Notes under the pieces: model-generated
What the model was told of the DNA's origin: nothing
Database searches by the model: none
The model's input: the letters and a program-made list of their open reading frames with translations, nothing else
Translations under genes and position numbers: made by a program
NCBI GenBank assembly: GCA_965205535.1
Contig: CBDBHH010000005.1
Span: 1,240,001-1,304,000 of the forward strand
Length of the DNA stretch: 64,000 nt
Direction of reading: 5' to 3'
DNA from: UBA8079 sp965205535
Lineage (GTDB): Bacteria; Pseudomonadota; Alphaproteobacteria; UBA6615
Shown here: positions 45,725 through 53,265 of the stretch, piece after piece
Layout of the letters: every line of letters starts with the position of its first letter
Numbering within the stretch: the stretch's first letter is position 1

Positions 45725-47908
45725 ATGTTTGACATTGTTCGTAAGGAAATCAATTGGGGTGGGCGTCCGCTCATCCTTGAAACCGGGCATATCGCCCGTC
45801 AGGCCGACGGGGCCGTCCTCGTCACATACGGTGAATCCTCGGTGCTCTGCACCACGGTTGGTGAACATCAGCCGCGCGAGGGGCTGGATTTCTTCCCGCT
45901 CACCGTTCACTACCAGGAAAAGACCTACGCGGCGGGCAAGATCCCCGGCGGCTTCTTCAAGCGTGAAGGACGCCCGACGGAGAAAGAGGTTCTCACCTCG
46001 CGCCTGATCGATCGTCCGATCCGTCCGCTCTTCCACAAGAGCTACCGCAACGAAACCCAGGTGATCTGCACCACCGTCAGCCACGATCTGGAGAATGATC
46101 CGGACATCGCGGCACTCGTCGGTGCGTCGGCGGCCCTGACGATTTCGGGCATGCCCTTCATGGGCCCGATCGGCGCCGCGCGCGTCGGCTACATCGACGG
46201 CGAGTATGTGCTGAACCCGACGGCTGACCAGCTGGAAGAATCCGCACTCGACCTGATCGTCGCGGGCACCAACGAAGGTGTCCTGATGGTTGAATCACAA
46301 GCCAATGAGTTGACCGAAGAGGTTATGCTCGGCGCGGTGATGTTCGGCCATGAGGGCTATCAGCCGGTGATCGAGGCGATCATCGACATGGCCGAGCGCG
46401 CCGCGAAAGAGCCGCGCCCGGTCAGCGAGACCCCGCAGGAGATCATCGATCTCGAAGCGAAGGTCCGCGAGCTCGGCGAGGCCGGCATCCGCGAGGCCTA
46501 CACCGAGAAAGAGAAGCTTGCCCGTCAGGACAAGGTCTCGGCCGCCAAGAAGGCCGTGATCGAGCAGCTTTCCGAAGAGGAAGCCTCGATTGCCAGCGGT
46601 CCGCTCAAGACGCTTGAGAAAGACGTGGTTCGCCGCGCCATTCTCGACACGGGCGAACGGATCGACGGCCGCGACACCAAGACGGTGCGTGCCATCGAGA
46701 GCCAGATCTCGATCCTGCCGCGCTCCCATGGTTCCGCGCTGTTCACCCGGGGCGAGACCCAGGCGATGGTCGTGGCCACGTTGGGCACAGGCCAGGACGA
46801 GCAGATCATCGATGCGCTCGAGGGCGAGTATCGCGAGCATTTCCTGCTCCACTACAACTTCCCGCCCTATTCGGTCGGTGAGACCGGACGTATCGGCTTC
46901 ACCGGGCGCCGCGAAGTGGGCCATGGCAAGCTTGCCTGGCGCGCATTGCGTCCGTTGCTGCCGGCCAAGGAGGACTTCCCCTACACGGTCCGCGTGGTCT
47001 CCGAGATCACCGAATCGAACGGTTCGTCCTCGATGGCCACGGTCTGCGGTTCGTCGCTCGCCATGATGGATGCGGGCGTGCCGCTGAAGGCGCCGGTCGC
47101 GGGCATCGCGATGGGCCTGATCAAGGAAGACGACGGCTACGCGGTCCTGTCGGATATTCTCGGTGACGAGGATCATCTGGGTGACATGGACTTCAAGGTC
47201 GCCGGCACGGAAGAGGGCATCACCTCGCTCCAGATGGACATCAAGATCACGTCCATCACCAAGGAGATCATGGAGATCGCGCTCGACCAGGCCCGTGACG
47301 GCCGGATCCACATCCTGGGTGAGATGGCCGGTGCCATCGATTCGGGCCGGGTGGAACTTTCCGAGCATGCGCCGCGCATCACCACCATGCAGATCCCGAC
47401 CGACAAGATCCGGGAAGTGATCGGCACGGGCGGCAAGGTCATCCGCGAAATCTGCGAAGTGACCGGCTGTAAGGTCGATATCGACGATGAAGGCCTGATC
47501 AAGGTCGCCTCGTCCGATGGCGAGGCCGCACAGAAGGCGATCGACTGGATCACTTCGATTGTGGCCGAGCCGGAAGTCGGCGTGATCTACACCGGCAAGG
47601 TCGTGAAGGTCGTCGATTTCGGCGCCTTCGTGAACTTCTTCGGGTCGCGCGACGGCCTCGTCCACATCTCCGAACTCAAGAACGAGCGCGTGGGTCAGGT
47701 GACCGACGTGATCAACGAGGGCGACGAGGTGAAGGTCAAGGTCATCGGCATGGACGACCGCGGCAAGGTCAAGCTGTCGATGCGGGTCGTCGATCAGGAG
47801 ACCGGCGAGGAGCTCGAGGACACGCGCCCGCCGCGTGAGCCCCGTGGCGATGGCGACGGGGACGACCGTCCGCGCCGCCGCCGCCCGCGCCGCGACGCCG
47901 CCGAGTAA
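45725..47908 (+). CDS. pnp: Polyribonucleotide nucleotidyltransferase (PNPase)
   Basis: A 727 aa phosphorolytic 3'-5' exoribonuclease. Two RNase PH domains (about 10-145 and 315-545; the second has MDFKVAGTEEGITSLQMDIK) flank a helical domain. A KH domain (about 560-615, IREVIGTGGKVIREICEVTG) and an S1 domain (about 625-695, VVDFGAFVNFFGSRDGLVHI) follow. It degrades mRNA as part of the degradosome. The C-terminal tail is Arg/Glu-rich. A strong terminator 22 bp after the stop closes the long operon. Confidence 0.98.
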   Translation: MFDIVRKEINWGGRPLILETGHIARQADGAVLVTYGESSVLCTTVGEHQPREGLDFFPLTVHYQEKTYAAGKIPGGFFKREGRPTEKEVLTSRLIDRPIRPLFHKSYRNETQVICTTVSHDLENDPDIAALVGASAALTISGMPFMGPIGAARVGYIDGEYVLNPTADQLEESALDLIVAGTNEGVLMVESQANELTEEVMLGAVMFGHEGYQPVIEAIIDMAERAAKEPRPVSETPQEIIDLEAKVRELGEAGIREAYTEKEKLARQDKVSAAKKAVIEQLSEEEASIASGPLKTLEKDVVRRAILDTGERIDGRDTKTVRAIESQISILPRSHGSALFTRGETQAMVVATLGTGQDEQIIDALEGEYREHFLLHYNFPPYSVGETGRIGFTGRREVGHGKLAWRALRPLLPAKEDFPYTVRVVSEITESNGSSSMATVCGSSLAMMDAGVPLKAPVAGIAMGLIKEDDGYAVLSDILGDEDHLGDMDFKVAGTEEGITSLQMDIKITSITKEIMEIALDQARDGRIHILGEMAGAIDSGRVELSEHAPRITTMQIPTDKIREVIGTGGKVIREICEVTGCKVDIDDEGLIKVASSDGEAAQKAIDWITSIVAEPEVGVIYTGKVVKVVDFGAFVNFFGSRDGLVHISELKNERVGQVTDVINEGDEVKVKVIGMDDRGKVKLSMRVVDQETGEELEDTRPPREPRGDGDGDDRPRRRRPRRDAAE

Positions 47909-47929
47909 ATCCGGCGACAAGCGAATATG

Positions 47930-47958
47930 AAAACGGCCCCTCACGGGGCCGTTTTTTA
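47930..47958 (+). terminator. Intrinsic terminator after pnp
   Basis: AAAACGGCCCC (47930-47940) pairs with GGGGCCGTTTT across TCAC, an eleven-base stem ending in six T. It closes the rimP-pnp transcription unit and marks the left border of the low-GC island. Confidence 0.93.
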
Positions 47959-47961
47959 TTG

Positions 47962-47989
47962 ATACGATTAGGTGTTCGCCTAAACGTAT
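47962..47989. promoter_or_regulatory. 28-bp imperfect palindrome before the Abi-alpha-like gene
   Basis: ATACGATTAGGTG, two bases, CGCCTAAACGTAT: the arms match at 11 of 13 positions, with one of the two differences a G-U pair in RNA. It lies three bases after the pnp terminator and 40 bp before the gene start. It could be an operator, an RNA hairpin, or a junction mark of the island. A TATGAT -10-like box begins at 47987. Confidence 0.5.
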
Positions 47990-48029
47990 GATCGGCAGAG
48001 GTGTTTCTCAGAGTACCGGAGCTGGTGCA

Positions 48030-48893
48030 ATGGCAGACGAGATCAAAATCAAAGCAAACATAGAAGTTAGCGACGAAACAGCGAAGACGATTGTTGACGC
48101 TGCATTGGATACGTTTTCGGCAGCTACAGAGCTACTTGGTTGGCTGGGAGATAGTATTCGTGTTCACCGTGCGCGAGCCGCGCTGCGTTGTTTTGAGCGC
48201 ACTCGGGAAATGGCCTCTAACGCCGGTTTAAAACTCACCGTACCACCCGCGAAATTTCTTATTCAGTACATCGAGCACTGTTCGCTAGAAAGCGAAGAGG
48301 ATTCAAACTTGATCGAATGGTGGGCGAGCCTATTGGTGTCAGCCTCATCCGCGTTCGACGGTAAACACATCTATTTCACGAATGCGCTAAAGCAGATCAC
48401 TAGGAGTGAACTTGAACTGCTCGAAGTTCTGGTTCGGAACGGAAGGGTAAATCGTCTGGGAGAATATGGTGCCTACGGTATTGGCCAGATCGTCGATGCG
48501 GAGATAGCAGCCGACATACGACTGGGAGAAGGGCGTATTGTTTTAGCTGATACACTTGACGACGAACTTGTCGCTGTTGCCATCGAGAGTCTCATTTCGG
48601 CGTATGAGTTTCCCGGTGCGCTCGTGCTGGATTTACACGTATTTGTAGATGACTACGAGTGGAGAGAGACACATGAGGATTTCAAAGAATCGGAGATTTA
48701 CCACTGGCAGATACTGCAATCACTCCAACTTGTTAGGATGGAAAGGTTGGTCAAGGAGGTGGGTGATGTCGAATATCAGATTAGACGTTGTGTAATTACC
48801 GAGTTGGGCGCTGAATTCTACTTTGCCTGCCACGATGAATCTGTGCGCAAGAAGACGAGTGATAGTTTCAAGTTTTCTCGATCATCCACGTAG
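48030..48893 (+). CDS. Abi-alpha-like protein (DUF4393 family, putative abortive infection)
   Basis: A 287 aa protein without signal peptide. The segments RVHRARAALRCFERTREMA, LTVPPAKFLIQYIEHCSLES and NLIEWWASLLVSASS, followed by FTNALKQITRSELELLEVLV, follow the DUF4393/Abi-alpha pattern (a helical region with xPxKxxxxxxexxSLEed and WAnLLasA). Members are associated with phage abortive infection, but the mechanism is poorly known. Codon use and GC are clearly unlike the neighbours, pointing to transfer. The ATG MADEIKIKANIEVSDE was chosen; an in-frame ATG 14 codons upstream overlaps the palindrome. It is a single gene closed by a bidirectional terminator. Confidence 0.68.
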   Translation: MADEIKIKANIEVSDETAKTIVDAALDTFSAATELLGWLGDSIRVHRARAALRCFERTREMASNAGLKLTVPPAKFLIQYIEHCSLESEEDSNLIEWWASLLVSASSAFDGKHIYFTNALKQITRSELELLEVLVRNGRVNRLGEYGAYGIGQIVDAEIAADIRLGEGRIVLADTLDDELVAVAIESLISAYEFPGALVLDLHVFVDDYEWRETHEDFKESEIYHWQILQSLQLVRMERLVKEVGDVEYQIRRCVITELGAEFYFACHDESVRKKTSDSFKFSRSST

Positions 48894-48951
48894 CCGCTTT
48901 GAGGCAACATCAACGCTGAGTTGTAGCTGTGTACAAATGGTACGAAGACAA

Positions 48952-48987
48952 GACAAAAAATGGCCCCATTCCGGGGCCTTTTTTGTC
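48952..48987. terminator. Bidirectional intrinsic terminator
   Basis: GACAAAAAA-(T)-GGCCCC and GGGGCC-TTTTTTGTC flank the loop ATTCC, giving a GC stem with an A-run on one side and a T-run on the other. It therefore works in both directions, ending the Abi-alpha-like gene (plus) and the disrupted cyclase-like gene (minus), whose reading frame ends 16 bp away. Confidence 0.9.
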
Positions 48988-49002
48988 GAGTGTTCGTTTT
49001 GT

Positions 49003-49811
49003 TTAGTCGCTAGCTGAAGCACCACCTGTTTCGTATTGGTGATCTTTCTTTCTTTCCCCCTCCCAGCTTTCCCAAATCTTTTTGTGAAACTCAGGCATTC
49101 CGTTACGCCCGATATAGGGGCGAAAAAGCTGTAGAGATTTTAGTTCATGGCGAACCTGTTCGATTATGGACATCAGCTCTTTGGTTGATATGCCTTTTTT
49201 CCCGTCCAAGAACATTCTCGTGAAATCACAATCATGATCCTCCCATGGCACGGTCTTTGATGGAGTGTCGTCCATAGATATCCAAATGATTGGGTAAGGA
49301 TTGTTGCGAAACACACCTTTTAATCGTTCCCAGCCGACATGGTAGAAATTGAAGTTTTAGGTACCGTGCAAAGCATGTCGGCGAGATCCATGGAAATCAC
49401 CGTTCGCCCAGGTCGTGAGGCTGAGGATAGTCGGAATCCAAGATCCATATCCGGACCAATGAAATCGACAACCTTTTTATTCGTAGAGATTTTTGCGGTG
49501 ACCTCGGAATTCCGAATTGGGAAACCGGCGACCCAAACGACGCCTTTCGCGCGAAGGTCATTCTTTTCGTGGACCTCCGCGTCATACTCAACCACTGTGG
49601 TGTGAAACGCTCTCGTAACTAACAGTAAGTCTTCGAATGATGTTTCAACTTTCCAGTGAAACAGGATCTCGTCACCGAGAAGTTTCCAAATGACAGGCTT
49701 TTTCAGTTTCGTTTTATTTGCTTTTTCGACCTCGCGATCGAAGTGCCCGACAAACTTATCTGGGAAGTCCTCGAAGAACTGTTCGTAGAAGCGGGCCCAA
49801 TTTTAGCTCAT
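49003..49811 (-). pseudogene. Disrupted gene: degenerate class III nucleotide cyclase-like protein, coupled to the ImmA/IrrE gene
   Basis: One continuous coding signal runs over 809 bases but is broken twice. The natural start ATG at 49811 overlaps the stop of the upstream peptidase gene (ATGA), but codon 3 is TAA (49803-49805). After it the frame stays open (NWARFYEQFFEDF ... IWKLLGDEILFHWKVE ... VVDFIGPDMDLGFRLSSASR ... VISMDLADML). At an A4 run (plus-strand TTTT 49355-49358) the frame shifts; one extra A would continue it as NFNFYHVGWERLKG and on to the stop at 49003. Restored length is about 269 aa. LLGDEIL and DFIGPDMDLGFRL match the second-metal and helix-4 motifs of class III cyclases, with the usual Asn replaced by Asp and Arg kept. 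The first metal Asp strand is not seen. The family call is an inference; the two lesions are seen directly. Confidence 0.75.
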
Positions 49812-50326
49812 TTGAGTTTCAGAGATGTGGCCCGAAATTTGACGGCCTGTTCTGAAACATTAAATCGCCCGGACAAAATTGCGAAATCCATTTCAGTTCG
49901 TTTAGATATCTGTCGAAATCTGTTTGCGGGCATGAGAAGAGCTGCTGCGAAGCGATTGGCCTCTCGTTCAACTTTCCCAGTTCCCCAGCGTCCCGCCACT
50001 ATGCGTTTAGAACCCGGCGGTTTGCCGCTGTGGAGGAAGTAATGTCCGAGTTCGTGGGCGATGGTAAAATTATCTCGGCGAACACTGGTGATCGGAGAGA
50101 GGAAAATGGTGAACTTTCCTTTGCCCCGGACTTCGAGCGAGCCGCCGTTGAGTTGATCAGAGTTAGGGTTGCTGAGAATCTCGATATCGCCCCCGAGTCT
50201 CTCGGCAAACTCCCAAACGGATTCCTCCTCAGCGTCGAAATTATGTTTTTTTGCCACGTTATGCGCGAGCTGCTCGACCTCATCTAACGGGATGTCGAGG
50301 GGTTTAGCTTTCATTGATTCGTTCAT
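49808..50326 (-). CDS. ImmA/IrrE family metallo-endopeptidase
   Basis: A 172 aa zinc protease-like protein. The HExxH motif is HELGHYFLH (residues 91-99), with the downstream Glu in VEREANRFAAALLMP (about 120-122), the ImmA/IrrE/COG2856 layout. ImmA-type enzymes cut repressors of mobile elements, IrrE-type ones activate stress genes; the usual Xre-type partner gene is not adjacent here. A good ribosome binding site (AAGGTGG) precedes the ATG. The stop overlaps the start of the disrupted cyclase-like gene, so the two formed one translational unit. Low GC and codon use mark it as part of the island. Confidence 0.9.
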   Translation of the reverse strand: MNESMKAKPLDIPLDEVEQLAHNVAKKHNFDAEEESVWEFAERLGGDIEILSNPNSDQLNGGSLEVRGKGKFTIFLSPITSVRRDNFTIAHELGHYFLHSGKPPGSKRIVAGRWGTGKVEREANRFAAALLMPANRFRQISKRTEMDFAILSGRFNVSEQAVKFRATSLKLK

Positions 50327-50383
50327 ATGCCACCTTCGAGTGTATGGGCCTTGAGGCTTAACACGCTGAAACTATGCAGAATC

Positions 50384-50414
50384 CTTGACTCATATCTCTC
50401 GTGGTCGAGTCAAG
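50384..50414. promoter_or_regulatory. Inverted repeat upstream of the ImmA/IrrE gene
   Basis: CTTGACTC and GAGTCAAG form a perfect eight-base inverted repeat with a 15-base centre, 58-88 bp before the peptidase start. On the minus strand TTGACT could also serve as a -35 element. It is a candidate operator for an unlinked or lost repressor. Confidence 0.45.
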
Positions 50415-50461
50415 AAATGACGGCCGTCACACCTTGGTCAAAATAGAAAGCGATCAAATCG

Positions 50462-50477
50462 CGTAAGTTCACTTACG
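50462..50477. promoter_or_regulatory. Perfect 16-bp palindrome-like operator candidate
   Basis: CGTAAGT-TC-ACTTACG is a perfect seven-base inverted repeat with a two-base centre, the size of a dimeric repressor site. It lies between the ImmA/IrrE gene and the end of the molybdenum hydroxylase operon. The 195-bp gap around it has no convincing small gene. Confidence 0.5.
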
Positions 50478-50521
50478 TGGTTTTCGCGCGCTTGCGGTGT
50501 GTCGATGTATCTAAAAAATTT

Positions 50522-52771
50522 CTACTCCGCAGCTTTGGGTACGTCGAGCGCCGCCAGCACCCGCGGCGGCGAGAGCGGCAGGTCGTTGAAGCGGATGCCG
50601 ACGGCGTTGTAGACCGCGTTGCGCACGGTCGACAGGCCGGGCACCAGCGGCACCTCGCCGACCCCGCGCACGCCTTGCGGATGCTTGGGGTTGGGGATCT
50701 CGATGATGTGCGTGTCGAGCATCGGCAGGTCTGACGCGACCGGCATGCGGTAATCCAGGAAGCCCGGATTATCGACCTTGCCGTCCTTGTCGTAGAGATA
50801 CTCCTCGTTGAGCGCCCAGCCGATGGCCTGGGCGGCCCCGCCCTGCATCTGGCCCTCGACATAGGCCGGGTGTACCGCCCGGCCCACATCCTGGAGCACG
50901 GTGTAGCGGATTACCCGGGCGATCCCGAGTTCCGGGTCCACCTCGACGTCACAGATATGGGTGCCGAAGCCGCCTTCCGCGCCGGTCGTGTTGACCTGGG
51001 CGCCGGCCCCGATCGGCCCGCCGGTCTCGTTGGCCCGTGCCGCCAGCTCGGCCAGCGTCAGCGGGTCGAACTGGCCGGCGTTTGCACCGGCCGGGCGTGC
51101 GGCCCCGTCTTCCCAATCCACCGCGTCGGGATCGATGTCCCAGATCTTGGCCGCCAGCTCGCACAAGGTGCGGATGACGTTCTGGGTCGATTCCGTGACC
51201 ACCATGGACGAGGCGAACAGCACGCGGCTGCCGCCGGTGAGGTTCGAGAAGCCGATGGTCGCCGTGTCGCCGATCAGCACCGACACGCGCTTGTAGTCGA
51301 TGCCGAGCAACTCGGCGCAGATGTTGGCGATGCCCGCGCGCGAGCCGCCGATATCCGGGTGGCCCGTGGTGACGACCACGTTGCCGTCCTCGGTGATGTT
51401 CACCTGGGCGGAGGATTCACCGCCCGCGTTGAACCAGAACCCGCTCGCCACACCGCGACCCTGATTGGGGCCGAGCGGCGTGTTGTAGTGCTCGTGCACC
51501 TTCGCGGATTCGAGGGATTCCACATAGCCCATGACCGGATAGGTCGGTCCATGGACGGCCTGGGTGCCCTCCCGCGCGGCGTTCTTCAGCCGCAGATCAA
51601 GGGGGTCCATGCCGATTTCCTCGGCCAGCTCGTCGAGCACGCATTCGACCCCGAAGGCGCCAATGGGCGCGCCCGGGGCGCGATAAGCCGCGACCTTGGA
51701 GCGGTTGCAGACCACGTCGTAGCCCAGCGTGTGACCGTTGGGAATGTCGTAGGGGGCGAGCGCACAGCCCACCGCACCACGTACCGGCGCGCCGGGAAGC
51801 CCGCCGGCCTGGAGCCAGTAGAGGCCTTCCGCCGCCGTGATGGTGCCGTCCTTCTTGACGCCGATCTTGACCGTGGACTTGGAGCCCGAGGTCGGGCCGG
51901 AGGCGCGCATGACCTCTTCGCGGGTCATGGTCATCTTCACCGGCCGGCCGGATTTCTTCGACAACACGGTCGCCAGCGGCTCGAGATAGACGATGGTCTT
52001 GCCGCCGAAGCCGCCGCCGATTTCGGCGGGAATCGCGCGGATATCGCTCTGGGACAGGCCCGTGAGCAGCCCCACCATAGCGCGGACCATGAACTGGCCC
52101 TGGCTCGACGACCAGATGGTGGTCTTGTTGTCGGACGCGACGCTGACCAGGCAGGCATGGGGCTCGATATAGCCCTGATGGACCGGCCGGGTCGTGAAGT
52201 CCCGCTCGATGACGACATCGGCCTCGGCGAAGCCGGCCTCGACATCGCCCTTTGTGTGCTCGATCGTGCCCGCGATGTTCGAGGGCTTGCCGTCGAACTC
52301 CATCCAGTCGTGCAGGATGGGCGCGTCGTCTGCCAGCGCATCGTCGATTTCGATCGCGTGAGGCAGGACCTCGTAGTCCACCTCGATCAGCTTGCAGGCT
52401 TGCGCCGCGATGGCCTCGGTCATGGCCGCGACGGCGGCGACCGGGTGGCCGTGGAACAGTGCCTTCTCGCGCGCCATCACGTTGCGGCACATCCAGCGCA
52501 TGTCCTGGATACCCAGCGGGAAGGGCGTGTCGATCGGGAAGTCGACAATATCGGTCGACGTCATGACCGCCTTCACGCCGGGGAGTGCCTCGGCCTTGGA
52601 TGTGTCGATGGACTTGATCACGGCATGGGCGTGCGGGCTGCGCAGCACCTTGCCCCAGATCATGCCGGGCATGCTCGTGTCGGCGGCGAAGGCCGCGCGC
52701 CCGGTCACCTTGTCGGCGCCGTCGGGACGGATCGTGTTTTCACCGATCCACTTGTTCTTGGAATCGCTCAT
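50522..52771 (-). CDS. Molybdopterin-binding large subunit of a xanthine dehydrogenase-family hydroxylase
   Basis: A 749 aa Mo-cofactor subunit. The start MSDSKNKWIGENTIRPDGADK leads to the a/b hammerhead domain (about 20-135) and the Mo-binding domains: SSSQGQFMVRAM, EIGGGFGGKT and the catalytic Glu in RGVGEVPLVPG near the C-terminus. The active-site loop reads AAYRAPGAPIG, not the AYRCSFR of true CO dehydrogenase, so it is a hydroxylase for an organic (probably heterocyclic or aldehyde) substrate that I cannot name. It is the last gene of the operon; its ATG overlaps the stop of the Fe-S subunit gene. Confidence 0.93.
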   Translation of the reverse strand: MSDSKNKWIGENTIRPDGADKVTGRAAFAADTSMPGMIWGKVLRSPHAHAVIKSIDTSKAEALPGVKAVMTSTDIVDFPIDTPFPLGIQDMRWMCRNVMAREKALFHGHPVAAVAAMTEAIAAQACKLIEVDYEVLPHAIEIDDALADDAPILHDWMEFDGKPSNIAGTIEHTKGDVEAGFAEADVVIERDFTTRPVHQGYIEPHACLVSVASDNKTTIWSSSQGQFMVRAMVGLLTGLSQSDIRAIPAEIGGGFGGKTIVYLEPLATVLSKKSGRPVKMTMTREEVMRASGPTSGSKSTVKIGVKKDGTITAAEGLYWLQAGGLPGAPVRGAVGCALAPYDIPNGHTLGYDVVCNRSKVAAYRAPGAPIGAFGVECVLDELAEEIGMDPLDLRLKNAAREGTQAVHGPTYPVMGYVESLESAKVHEHYNTPLGPNQGRGVASGFWFNAGGESSAQVNITEDGNVVVTTGHPDIGGSRAGIANICAELLGIDYKRVSVLIGDTATIGFSNLTGGSRVLFASSMVVTESTQNVIRTLCELAAKIWDIDPDAVDWEDGAARPAGANAGQFDPLTLAELAARANETGGPIGAGAQVNTTGAEGGFGTHICDVEVDPELGIARVIRYTVLQDVGRAVHPAYVEGQMQGGAAQAIGWALNEEYLYDKDGKVDNPGFLDYRMPVASDLPMLDTHIIEIPNPKHPQGVRGVGEVPLVPGLSTVRNAVYNAVGIRFNDLPLSPPRVLAALDVPKAAE

Positions 52772-53250
52772 CAGGCTGCCCCCCGCATTTCGGCGGCGGT
52801 GTCGAGCACCGCGCGAATGATTTTGTCGTACCCCGTGCAACGGCACAGATTGCCGGCCAGCCAGAACCTTACTTCGGTCTCGGTCGGATCCGGGTTTTCG
52901 TCAAGCAGCGCCTTGGCCGCGACCAGCATGCCCGGGGTGCAGATACCGCACTGAAGGGCTGCCTCTTCCAGGAACTTCTGTTGCAGCGGATGCAGGGCCT
53001 CGCCCTCGGCCATCCCCTCGATGGTGGTGATCTCCTTGCCTTCAGCCTCGGCGGCCAGCATCAGGCAGGAGCAAACCAGCGTGCCGTCCAGGGTGATCGA
53101 GCAGGCGCCGCAGTCGCCCGAACCGCAGCCTTCCTTGGCGCCGGTCAGGTCGAGCTGGTTGCGCAGCACGTAGAGCATGGTTTCGTCGGGCGTGCAGAGG
53201 AACTCCTCGGGCTCGCCGTTGATCTTGGTGGAAATATGAAGTTTTGCCAT
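52771..53250 (-). CDS. [2Fe-2S] small subunit of the molybdenum hydroxylase
   Basis: A 159 aa electron-transfer subunit. The plant-type ferredoxin domain has CGSGDCGACSITLDG then VCSCLM (four Cys), and the helical domain has CGICTPGM and NLCRCTGYDKI (four Cys), together two [2Fe-2S] clusters. It passes electrons from the Mo centre to the FAD subunit. It overlaps the large-subunit start by one base and follows the FAD-subunit gene by 15 bases. Confidence 0.96.
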   Translation of the reverse strand: MAKLHISTKINGEPEEFLCTPDETMLYVLRNQLDLTGAKEGCGSGDCGACSITLDGTLVCSCLMLAAEAEGKEITTIEGMAEGEALHPLQQKFLEEAALQCGICTPGMLVAAKALLDENPDPTETEVRFWLAGNLCRCTGYDKIIRAVLDTAAEMRGAA

Positions 53251-53265
53251 GGTTCAGGCGCTCCC

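Noticed and set aside
49340..49365. Programmed -1 frameshift in the cyclase-like gene
   Set aside because: The A4 run is not a proper slippery heptamer, no pseudoknot is evident, and the same gene also has a stop at codon 3, so decay is simpler.
49320..49595. Two separate small hypothetical genes (49003-49314 and 49320-49595, minus)
   Set aside because: Each lacks a ribosome binding site, and they join into one coherent protein after a one-base correction.
47909..50521. Attachment sites or an integrase for the island
   Set aside because: No direct repeat was found at the two edges by eye, and there is no tRNA gene, integrase or transposase.
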